64,000 nt of DNA from DAOUKH01 sp964291475. GTDB lineage: Bacteria > Chloroflexota > Dehalococcoidia > SHYB01. The stretch spans positions 1 to 64,000 of the forward strand of contig OZ220086.1 of the NCBI GenBank assembly GCA_964291475.2, written 5' to 3'. Positions 17,106 to 24,784 of the stretch are shown here, piece after piece. Positions within the stretch are counted from its first letter, which is position 1; every line of letters starts with the position of its first letter. The notes beneath the pieces are model-generated. The model had not been told where the DNA came from, searched no databases, and was given only the letters and a program-made list of their open reading frames with translations. The translations under genes and the position numbers were made by a program.

Positions 17106-17579
17106 TCAGACGGTGTAGAAGACGGCGATCAGCGCGAAGAGCTCGATGGCGGTCACCGTCGAGTTGACGGTGTGGACGTCGCCGAACCGCCGCCGCGCCG
17201 CCGAACGCTCGGCGCGGTCGAACGAGCCGACACGCTCGCCGAGCGAACGCAGCACCGGGGTCGTGATCCACGCGGAGATGGCCGCCATGGCCCCGACGCC
17301 GCCAAGTAGCCCGTACCGGGCCGCGAGCCGACCGCTCACGTCGTCGCGCCAGAGCACGTACTCCAGTATGACCGTGGCGGCGATGACGACGGCGCAGAGG
17401 ACCTTGAGGCGGTTGATTGTGGCAAGCAGCGCACCCACGAGCTCGGCGGCGCGGTCCCGCGAGTCTTCGATCTTGAAGACGACGGGCGCTGCCGCCGAGA
17501 GGACGACGATTGCGCCCGCCCAGACCCCGACCGCCGTGAGGAAGAAGAGCTGGTTGACGAAGAACGGGGCGCTGGTCAA
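17106..17579 (-). CDS. DUF4149-like integral membrane protein
   Basis: 157 residues with four membrane segments (FFLTAVGVWAGAIVVLSAAA, a central VLCAVVIAATVILEYVL, GLLGGVGAMAAISAWI and the C-terminal TAIELFALIAVFY). The pattern and size match DUF4149/TMEM205-type proteins. It starts at TTG 12 bases after the stop of the CMD-like gene, so the two are probably one operon. It converges with the DUF3501 gene. Function is unknown. Confidence 0.6.
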   Translation of the reverse strand: MTSAPFFVNQLFFLTAVGVWAGAIVVLSAAAPVVFKIEDSRDRAAELVGALLATINRLKVLCAVVIAATVILEYVLWRDDVSGRLAARYGLLGGVGAMAAISAWITTPVLRSLGERVGSFDRAERSAARRRFGDVHTVNSTVTAIELFALIAVFYTV

Positions 17580-17591
17580 GGCGTGGAGCGG

Positions 17592-18272
17592 CTAGCGGAC
17601 CTCGCTGTTGTGGCTGCTGGGACGGTCGGGCTGCACCTCCGGAGCCGGAGCGTCGGTGAGGAACGGCGTCTCGGGCAGCGCCGCGTCGAGGCTGCGGTGC
17701 TCGAGGTCCTGGTAGACCGTCTGGGCCTGGTGGGTGTTGAAGACGAGGGGGAAGCCTTCCTTCCCGAAGATCCCGTCGTCGCGCACGAGGCTGTTGCCGT
17801 TTTCGTCGACGACGTCCTCGCCAATCGAGGAGAGGAAGTTGTGCGCGCCGCCGTAGGCCAAGAGGATGTAGCCGATCTCACAGATTTCCGCGTCGGAGAA
17901 GTGACCCTGGAGATCCTTCATGAACTCGTCGGTGACCCCCTGGGGGTTGTACTTGACGAAGTCGGCGTAGCGAAGGGCCATCTTCTCCCGCTCGGAGAGG
18001 TCCGAGTTTTCGTAGTCGACGACCTTGGCGACCTTGGCGTTGGTGAGTCCTGCCTGCTGACCCTCAGCAGTGCGGGTGATCTTTCACTGGCGGCAGTTGG
18101 CGAGATAGGCGGACCGCACCCGGATCATCTCACGGAGCTGTCCGTCGAGGTGCCCGTGGTCCCATATCGCTTGAATCAGGCCGAGGAAGGCCATGCTGAT
18201 TGGTGCGGGCAGGGCGGAGTGGTCGATGCGCGCGGTGAAACGGGGCAGAGCTTGGGTTGGAGTCTGCGTCAT
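17592..18272 (-). CDS. Candidate selenoprotein: carboxymuconolactone decarboxylase/AhpD-like, TGA at the CxxC site
   Basis: 226 residues if TGA codon 63 (18084-18086) is read through. The frame continues without other stops: RSAYLANCRQ-TGA-KITRTAEGQQAGLT, then VDYENSDLSEREKMALRYAD. This is the CMD/AhpD family site NCxxC, with TGA exactly in place of the second cysteine. Downstream on the mRNA, after 13 bases, a 7-bp perfect stem with a GGG loop follows, meeting the published distance and loop-G rules for bacterial SECIS elements. The start is strong (TAGGAGG, seven bases before ATG) and has a TTGACA-17-GATAGT promoter. AhpD-like proteins are thiol oxidoreductases. The alternatives are a TGC to TGA mutation or a base-call error; no sel genes are in the window. 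Confidence 0.7.
18051..18074 (-). other. Candidate bacterial SECIS stem-loop
   Basis: On the mRNA: CTGCTGA, loop GGG, TCAGCAG (plus-strand core 18054-18070), extended by a bulged A and two G-C pairs. The first loop G lies 21 bases after the TGA of the CMD-like gene. Confidence 0.55.
18084..18086 (-). other. In-frame TGA, possible selenocysteine codon 63
   Basis: TGA occupies the position of the second Cys of the CxxC site of the CMD/AhpD-like protein; the frame is open for another 163 codons after it. Confidence 0.55.
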
Positions 18273-18299
18273 TGCGGCCTCCTACTGGAAGGTGGGGCA

Positions 18300-18328
18300 A
18301 CTATCCGTGAAGCGCGCAGGCGTGTCAA
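18300..18328 (-). promoter_or_regulatory. Promoter of the CMD-like gene
   Basis: On the minus strand TTGACA (18328-18323), a 17-base spacer and GATAGT (18305-18300), 27 bases before the ATG. The rest of the 18273-18597 gap holds no gene that I can support; a TATACT box near 18559 could serve the divergent flavin-binding gene. Confidence 0.55.
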
Positions 18329-18597
18329 GCGCGAAGGAGCCTTCCGCGGTCGTAACGTCGGTGAAACAGAGCTTAAACGCCGGCGAAACAGAAGCGTAAT
18401 CGCCGTGTCACGTGCGGCCCCGCCGCGGAGCCTAGCATGGTGCATGTACAGCGGAACAGCAGCGGGCCATTGAGCCGCACACCGATAACGAAGCCGAGGG
18501 GTGGTTGCCGAAGAGGGCCGCCCCTCGCACAATTTCGGGCCGTTTCGCGGCCGTCGTGTATACTCACCGCCGATTTTCCCTGGAAGGCGGTGCAGCG

Positions 18598-18981
18598 ATG
18601 CCCACGCTCGCCGAGCTGGCCGATAGGACGCAGTCCTCCGCCGAGCTGTTCATGACCACGCAACGCCCGGCGGGCCGGACGGCGACCTTCCCCCTCTGGT
18701 TCGTCCACGACGGCGAGCGCCTCTATGCGCTCACCGCGGACTCGTCGTCCGAAGTCTGGGACGTGCGGGCGAGCAACCGGGTCATGGTCGCCATCGGCGC
18801 CCCCGACAGCGAAGACCGCCTACCCATGCAGGCCGACGTCATGGAAGGCGACGAGTGGGTGTCGCAGATGGTGCCGTTGCTGGAGAAGAAGTACGCCGCG
18901 GACCACGCCGAGCGCATGGCCCGCACCGCCGCCGCCGCCAACGCCGGCGGCCACGTCATCATCAAGTTCAAGCCCCTGTAG
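18598..18981 (+). CDS. Pyridoxamine 5'-phosphate oxidase-like (split-barrel flavin-binding) protein
   Basis: 127 residues. It has the split beta-barrel pattern of PPOX/F420-binding proteins: ELFMTTQRPAGRTATFPLWF, a DGERLYALTADSSSEVWDV strand pair, then RVMVAIGAP and a C-terminal strand HVIIKFKPL. The PLWFVHDGERLY segment corresponds to the cofactor-contacting strands. It may bind FMN, F420 or heme; the specific activity cannot be told. The ATG at 18598 is preferred over a longer upstream frame because GGAAGG precedes it and the upstream codons look non-coding. It is monocistronic, divergent from the CMD-like gene. Confidence 0.65.
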   Translation: MPTLAELADRTQSSAELFMTTQRPAGRTATFPLWFVHDGERLYALTADSSSEVWDVRASNRVMVAIGAPDSEDRLPMQADVMEGDEWVSQMVPLLEKKYAADHAERMARTAAAANAGGHVIIKFKPL

Positions 18982-19029
18982 GCGGGGCCAGGGCCAGGTC
19001 GGCACGAGTCAGTCGACGCCTCCCTGGCG

Positions 19030-19365
19030 CTATTCGATGAGCAGAGCGTCGATCGTGGTGCCAAGCGCACCTGCGATCCGGGCGAGGGCGGATGCGGAGC
19101 CTCGTTTGCGGCCACGCTCGATTTCGGAAAGGTAGCTCACAGCGACTCCTGTCTCGTCGGATAGTTCCCGGAGCGTGACACCGCGGTGTTTTCGGAAGGC
19201 GAGCATGGGGCGTTGTCCGTCCATGACGGCGAGAGCTACCGGGTGAGGGATCTGTACACCGTCGTCGGCATCGACGGCAGCCAATCTGTCTTCGAGTTCG
19301 TCACAGCGCTGGACCAAGGCGTCGTACTCAGTCCGGGTTAGCGTAACGGTCTTCTCACTGTTCAT
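19030..19365 (-). CDS. XRE-family HTH regulator, antitoxin-like
   Basis: 111 residues. The N-terminal half starts with TRTEYDALVQRCDELEDRL, a short helical dimerisation segment as seen in RelB/HigA-like antitoxins. The C-terminal half is an XRE helix-turn-helix (MLAFRKHRGVTLRELSDETG, then VSYLSEIERGRKRGSASALA). A ribosome site GAGAGG precedes the ATG. Such proteins commonly pair with a RelE/ParE toxin, but no toxin gene lies on either side, so it is either an orphan antitoxin or a plain repressor. Confidence 0.8.
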   Translation of the reverse strand: MNSEKTVTLTRTEYDALVQRCDELEDRLAAVDADDGVQIPHPVALAVMDGQRPMLAFRKHRGVTLRELSDETGVAVSYLSEIERGRKRGSASALARIAGALGTTIDALLIE

Positions 19366-19537
19366 AAGCCTCTCTCCGGTGTCGAACCCAGACCCGGCGA
19401 CACTATGCTAGCCGATAAACGCCCCACTCGGTCGTGCAATGTTCGGGCGGCGTTCTCCTCCGCTTCCCGTTGACCAGGGCGCCGGGCGGGTGTACCGCGC
19501 TAGGTAGCGCAGCGTCCGGTCTTGCGGCCCAGGGACG

Positions 19538-20520
19538 CTATTGGCCGGACTCAGCGCCCCGCTCGCTCAGGTACTCCTTGAGGAAGGCCCGGTTCTCATT
19601 GAATTCGGCTAGGTCTTCCGCGGAGACGAAGGGGTTGTCCGTGCCGGCGGCGTCGATGGGGGTCGTTCCGACGACGTTCCTGGCGTTCACGTCCGCGCCA
19701 GACTCGACCAGGAAGACGGCCATGTCCTTGACGCCGAAGAACACTGCCCATTCCAGCGGCGACCCCCGTAGTCGTCCCGCGCCCGTATGTCGATGTCCGC
19801 GCCGCTTTCCAGGAGGATGCTCACCAGCTCCCGGTTGTTCTTCAGCGCGGCGATGTGCAAGGCGGACGCCCCGGCGAAGGGGATTCCCGGCGGAACGAAC
19901 GACTCGTCCGGGTCGATGCCGGATTTCAGGTGATCCCGCACGGCGTCCGGGTCGTCCTGATCGATGGCGTCGAGCAAGGAAATGCGAGCCTGGCCGGACT
20001 TGCCGCCATTGGCGCGGACGAACTCCTTGAGGAAGGCCCGGCCCTCGTTGAGCCGGTCCAGTTTCTCGCCGGAGACGAAGGAGTTGTCGGCGCCGGCGGC
20101 GTCGATGGGCGTCGTCCCGATGGCGTTCTTGGCGTTCACGTCCGCGCCCGACTCGACAAGGAACACGCCCATGTCCTTGATGCCGAAGAAGACCGCCCAC
20201 TCAAGCGGCGGTCCCGCGAACTCGTCCTTTGCCCTGATATCGATGTCCGCGCCGTTGTCGAGGAGGATCTGCGCGATCTCCCGGTTGTTCGTCAGGACCG
20301 CCACGTGGAGGGCGGATGCCCCCTCGAAAGGAACTCCCGGCGGAATGAACGTCTCGTTTGGGTCCGTGCCGAACTCCATGTGCTCTCGGACAACCTCCGC
20401 TTTCTCCTGGTCGATGGCGTCCAGCAGCGGCACGCCGGGAGGTTTGGGGCCGCAGGCGACCGCCGCCAGCAGCAGGAAAGTGACGAGGCTCATCACCCCT
20501 ACGGCCACTCTCGCGAGCAT
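19538..20520 (-). CDS. Ankyrin-repeat lipoprotein made of two tandem units (frameshifted)
   Basis: Lipoprotein signal with lipobox LLLAAVAC, then two tandem copies of a roughly 150-residue unit: LLDAIDQ, DPNETFIPPGVPFEGASALH, a LLDNGADIDIRA ankyrin turn, PLEWAVFFGIKDMGVFLVES, GADVNAKNAIGTTPIDAAG. The second copy breaks after RARDDYGG; one missing G in a run of five (C-run 19763-19767 on the plus strand) restores PLEWAVFF, and the total length of 983 is one short of a multiple of three. Ankyrin repeats mediate protein contacts; the protein is probably anchored on the outside of the membrane. The duplication is recent, as the units remain highly similar. Confidence 0.75.
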
Positions 20521-20558
20521 GGGAAGCCCCTCTCTTCGCGTCAGGAAGTGCGGCGCGC

Positions 20559-21506
20559 CTAGAAGGCGGCGGTCGGGTTCACCGGCGAGCCGGTGCCGTT
20601 GGGGACGCGCAGCGGGCTGACACTGAGCATGAACTCGTAGCGCCCCAGCCGCGCGCAGGTCTCGGACAGGGCTTCGAGGTCGCAGTTGTCGATGAGCCAG
20701 AGCCCGATGGCGACGATGCCGACCTGGTGAATCGGCATGGGCACCCGCTGGTAGCCGCCGGGATAGGCGTCCTGGGCGCTGTCCGACCCCAGCATGGCGA
20801 CGCCGCGCTCGTGGAGCCAGGGCAGGCAGGCGGCGTGGAGTCCGGCGCGCGCCTGGAAGTGGCCGGCCGTCGGCCCCTGCTCGTTGCGTTGGCGCAGACA
20901 GCCGACGCGCGTCAGAAGGATGTCGCCGGTCCCGACTTCGACACCCTGGGCGCGCTCGGCTGCCTCGAGGTCCTCCGGGAAGACGAACGATCCCGGCTCG
21001 AGCCAGTCGACGCCGCGCAGCCGTGGAATATCCATCAGGACGCCGCGGCTCACCACGCCGTCCTTCAGGACGTCGACCGACTGCTTGGTGGCGCCCTCGC
21101 GGGTCGTCACCGCATCGGAGGCGAGGCCGTTGTACATGCGGCCGTTCCAGAAGAAGTGGGCTAGGCTGTCGATATGGGTCACGGTGAGACCGTGAAAGGC
21201 GATGCCGATGAAGTCGCTCGACATTTGCATCACGCCGGGCTCGCCGTTGCCTGCCGCCCAGGGTTCGCCCGTGCCGGTCATGAAGTGGACCAACGGGTTG
21301 GTGACGTCGGGCTCCATGACCTTGGACAGCGGCCGCCCGCAGCTCACGGTGATGCCCTCGCGCACCAGCGCCGCGGCGCGCTTGCGCGTCTCCGGCGTGA
21401 TGTGGTTGACCGCGCCGAGCTCGTCGTCGCCGCCCCACCGGCCCCAGTTGCTGCACGACTCGAAGTAGCCGAGGACCTCTTCTTCGGAGGGGATGGTCGG
21501 CGGCAT
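20559..21506 (-). CDS. Cyclase family protein (kynurenine-formamidase-like metal hydrolase)
   Basis: 315 residues. It matches the cyclase family (PF04199): NWGRWGGDDELGAVNHITPE near the N-terminus, the metal-binding region GLTVTHIDSLAHFF (HxDxxxH variant), and a C-terminal VPMPIHQVGIVAIGLWLIDN. The family hydrolyses amides or lactones; members include kynurenine formamidase and isatin hydrolase. A strong ribosome site (GAGGAGG) sets the start. It lies 33 bases after the stop of the LLM oxidoreductase on the same strand, so the two are probably co-transcribed and act on one catabolic substrate. Confidence 0.85.
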   Translation of the reverse strand: MPPTIPSEEEVLGYFESCSNWGRWGGDDELGAVNHITPETRKRAAALVREGITVSCGRPLSKVMEPDVTNPLVHFMTGTGEPWAAGNGEPGVMQMSSDFIGIAFHGLTVTHIDSLAHFFWNGRMYNGLASDAVTTREGATKQSVDVLKDGVVSRGVLMDIPRLRGVDWLEPGSFVFPEDLEAAERAQGVEVGTGDILLTRVGCLRQRNEQGPTAGHFQARAGLHAACLPWLHERGVAMLGSDSAQDAYPGGYQRVPMPIHQVGIVAIGLWLIDNCDLEALSETCARLGRYEFMLSVSPLRVPNGTGSPVNPTAAF

Positions 21507-21539
21507 GGTCGGCCTCCTCTCGACGTAACGTGACGGGCG

Positions 21540-22442
21540 CTAGTCGAGCTTGGCGATGATCTCCTCGCCGGTCCGCTGCATGAAGTCCTGGACGTACTGG
21601 ACGGAGAGCCGGCCCTCGGGCGGCCACGGCGGCGACACCACGACCCGGTGAGCTCCCGCATCGCGCGCGGCCTTGACCATGTCGAGCGTTGCCCCGGCGC
21701 CTGCCGCCGGACTGCCCACGGTGATCTCGAAGGGAAGGTGGTCGCGGCCCGCCTGCTTGCGGAGCTCGGCGAGCTGCCCGGCGCGTTGCTTGATGCTCTC
21801 GGTGTCGTGTCCGCCGGCGCCGATCCAACCGTCGCCGAGCCGGGCCGCGCGGCGCATCGCGGGGGCGGTCTCGCCGCCGATGTGGATGGGGATGCCGGGC
21901 TTCTGCGCCGACTTCGGCCAGAAGCGCACGGGGTTGAAGTCGTAGTGCTCGCCGTGGTGCTCGATGGTCTCTTCCGACCAGAGCTTGCGCCAGATCTCGA
22001 TGATCTCGTCGGTGCGCTTGCCGCGGGTGTGCCACTCCTGGCCCGCGATCTCGAACTCTTCCTTCAGCCAGCCCACGCCGCCTCCGATGATGAGGCGCCC
22101 GCCGGAGAGGCGGTCGAGCGTCGTCACCGCACGGGCCGTCACGATGGGGTCGCGCAGCGGGATGATGAAGACGTTGGTGGCGAGCCGGATTTTGCTGGTG
22201 CGGGCCGCAATATAGGACAGCGATACCCACACGTCGTAGAGCTGGGTGTCGGGGTTGATTGGCGGGACGCCGTCGGCGGAGTAGGGATAGGCCGGCGGTA
22301 TTTCCGTTGGGAAGATCAGGTGCTCCTGCATCCAAATCGACTCGAAGCCGCACTCGTCGGCCTTCTCGCACACCGCGGCCCACGACCGCGGCCCCAGGCC
22401 GAACAAGGGATAACCGATCTTGACACCAGCATCCTCAGACAT
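21540..22442 (-). CDS. LLM-class F420-/flavin-dependent oxidoreductase
   Basis: 300 residues forming a TIM-barrel luciferase-like protein. Signatures are VCEKADECGFESIWMQEH, TSKIRLATNVFIIPLRDPI, TLDRLSGGRLIIGGGVGWLKEE and GIPIHIGGETAPAMRRAARLGDGWIGAGG. The last two are common in F420-dependent enzymes of the TIGR03619 type, so F420 is more likely than FMN. The start follows GGAGGCGGCG. The longer open frame is non-coding. Together with the cyclase gene it may form a degradation step; the substrate is unknown. Confidence 0.87.
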   Translation of the reverse strand: MSEDAGVKIGYPLFGLGPRSWAAVCEKADECGFESIWMQEHLIFPTEIPPAYPYSADGVPPINPDTQLYDVWVSLSYIAARTSKIRLATNVFIIPLRDPIVTARAVTTLDRLSGGRLIIGGGVGWLKEEFEIAGQEWHTRGKRTDEIIEIWRKLWSEETIEHHGEHYDFNPVRFWPKSAQKPGIPIHIGGETAPAMRRAARLGDGWIGAGGHDTESIKQRAGQLAELRKQAGRDHLPFEITVGSPAAGAGATLDMVKAARDAGAHRVVVSPPWPPEGRLSVQYVQDFMQRTGEEIIAKLD

Positions 22443-22896
22443 CGCCGCCTCCAGAGAAAGAGCATGACGCCGCGGGCGGGGCCGGCTCGTTAGAAGGGGC
22501 CCCGCGCAGGGCGGCGCAAGCATACAAGACCGCCTCAGGGGTGTCTAGAAACGGGAGTGGCGCGGGGGCAGGGCGATGCCAGGCACCCGCGGATTCCACG
22601 ACCACGGAATTGGAAGAAACGACCACACGCGCCTTGGGGAGAAGGGGAACCTCGCAAAACTCATGCATAACGCATGACATGTATGATTGACATCATATAG
22701 TCATCACAGGTAGCCTGCCCACATCCAATGGCAGGGGATGTAAGCCACCGCAGGGTTCAGTGAGGGGTGAGGTCGTGGCGGTCGAGCGGGTTGGCGACGT
22801 GATCTGTAATTCCGCGGCTTGCCGCCGCGGGCATGTACTCGAAGCCGTCCGAGACGCTTGGGCCCGCGGCCTCACGCCGGCATGGGCGGTGGCGTC
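22443..22896. other. Long intergenic region before the metalloprotease, AT-rich core
   Basis: No gene can be supported here. Around 22661-22712 the sequence is unusually AT-rich and holds overlapping palindromes: ATGC-ATAAC-GCAT, CATGACATGTATG, and TGAC/GTCA arms around ATCATATA. TTGACA at 22688 could be a -35 box. A CCGCGGC/GCCGCGG stem lies near 22816. It may be an operator or attachment site for the accessory block that follows. Confidence 0.4.
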
Positions 22897-24775
22897 ATGA
22901 AGCGCCCTCCCTTCGACCTCGTTGTCGCCGGCGTCGTCTTCCTCGCCGTCATCATCATCCCGCTCGTCGTGACGATAGTCCTGAGGCCATCGTCCTCCGA
23001 TACAGCCCTCGCAGCGCCGTTAGCTCATACCCACGAGATTTGCAACTTGGAGTGGGACCCTATCCTGCACATATTCTACGAAGTATGCCGCCCCGCGCCG
23101 CCGCCGCCCACGGCCACCGACCCACCACCGCCGCCCACGGCCACGTTTACCTGGGATCCCTGTGATGACCTGCTGAGCCCCCCGCGTATCGATTGTGATC
23201 CGCCCACGCCGCCGCCGCCCACAGCCACCGACCCACCTCCACCACCCACGGCCACTGACCCGCCTCCACCCACGGCCACCGACCCACCTCCACCCACGGC
23301 TGACACGGCGGCTACGGCGGAGGCCATCGCGGCGGAACAGACGGCCGCAGCCCAGGCGGCGGAACAGACGGCCGCAGCACAGGCGGCCACAGCCACGGCC
23401 CAGGCGGAACAAACAGCGACCGCACAGACCGCCACGGCCATCGCGTCCAAGCCCACGGCCACGTCCACGCCGACACCGACGCCGACACCGACGCTGGAGG
23501 CCCCGGTGCTCACGAGCGAAGGCGACGTCCTCTCAATCCGCCTGACGTGGACGCATGTCACGAACGCCGATGAATACCGGGTGCAGCAAGAGCGCTCCAT
23601 GTGTAGCCGCGAGGACCCCAGACGCTGTGAGGGGACTTGGTGGTACCCCCTGCATACCGCGATAGGACACAGCACCCATGAATACACAGTCACGGACCTT
23701 TCGTCCGCTAGGACGTACACTCATCGCGTTTGCAGCCAGCGCGACCTCCCGAACGGCACGTGGCAGACCGCCTGCTCGAATGAAGAGACGTCGCGCCCCA
23801 CGCCGGGGCCTACGGCTACGCCCACACCCGTGCCCCCTACGGCCACGCCGACGGCCACGGCCGTGCCCATGAGCGTAACGGTGGAGGGCACCTGGACCAA
23901 GTGGCGAGTACTGACCGATTGGTGGGTGCTGACCGAGAGCGACGTGACCGTCCGGGTCGAGGGCCACAATCTCGCGGACTACACCTTCAACCTCAGGACA
24001 ACCCCCCCGGGCACGGGCTTTTACGTGACGAACGGCGGCACTGGGTGTTATCCATCCGGCCGCTCCGAGAGCGGCCCCAAGAGGCTGACGGTCTCGACAC
24101 AGGGCAACACCGAGGTCGGTGTCATGACGTTGAAGCTCATCCGGTGCTATCTCGGCACTGTGACGAACACCGGCATGGAGCTCGTGGTGCAGCCCGACAG
24201 CGGAGCCGCGATCGTCATCATGGCGACAGGCCGGCTCGAACAGGCGCGTCACCGCAACCGCGACACCTTTCCGGTGCTCTTCGAGCTATCCAGCTTGGCG
24301 CAGTTCCCGGACCATGCCGTCGCGCAGCGCTCGATGCGCAGCGGCAGTTCCTGGTGGAACACCCATGACCGCTCGACCATCTTCAGGGTGACCACCCCCT
24401 TAGAGACGGCCGACGTGACGATCCTGCACTTCACCCGCTATAACGGTTGTGACGATGGCCTTGCCTGCGTGGGTCGTCCAAGCGATGGGGTATATCCTCA
24501 TATTGGCAAGCAGGGAATGTGGGTCGCGAAGGTACCTGAGCCGCGTTTGCCGGGATCGGCATGGACCGACGACATAGACGACGCGAGGGACCCCAACAAA
24601 GATCTGTACTAACTTGCCGCTCGTCATGGCCCACGAGTTTGGCCATACGGTCGGGATATGGCATCTTCCCGACGACGTGGGCGTCATGTCTCGCTACGAT
24701 ACGAAATACCCCGCCGACGGGCTTGGCTATGAAGACGAGCTTGCATTCGACCGTGTGACCGATACACACCACTAG
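22897..24775 (+). CDS. Membrane-anchored zinc metalloprotease with Pro/Thr stalk and FN3-like domain (frameshifted)
   Basis: An N-terminal membrane segment (VVAGVVFLAVIIIPLVVTIVL) is followed by a Pro/Thr-rich stalk, an Ala/Gln/Glu low-complexity stretch (EQTAAAQAAEQTAAA) and an FN3-like domain (about 225-325, LSIRLTWTHVTNADEYRVQ). A second PT linker and a beta-rich domain come next. The open frame stops at 24612, but one frame over the sequence reads TNLPLVMAHEFGHTVGIWH, the metzincin zinc site HExxHxxGxxH, then VMSRYD (a Met-turn candidate) and a stop at 24775. Removing one A from AACAAAGATC near 24598-24600 joins both parts as DPNKICTNLPLVMAHEF; the total length is one more than a multiple of three. 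The lipoprotein gene nine bases downstream is probably co-transcribed. Confidence 0.72.
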
Positions 24776-24784
24776 GATGGCACA

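Noticed and set aside
19030..19365. Complete type II toxin-antitoxin module
   Set aside because: Only the antitoxin-like HTH protein is present; neither flank encodes a RelE/ParE-like toxin.
19687..22383. 898-codon minus-strand frame across the LLM, cyclase and ankyrin genes
   Set aside because: Only its end matches the ankyrin lipoprotein; the rest is out of frame with two clear genes and is Arg-rich shadow sequence.
22819..22896. Longer N-terminus for the metalloprotease
   Set aside because: The extra 26 codons are Arg/Pro-rich and would precede a normal membrane anchor; the ATG at 22897 gives a proper signal-anchor start.
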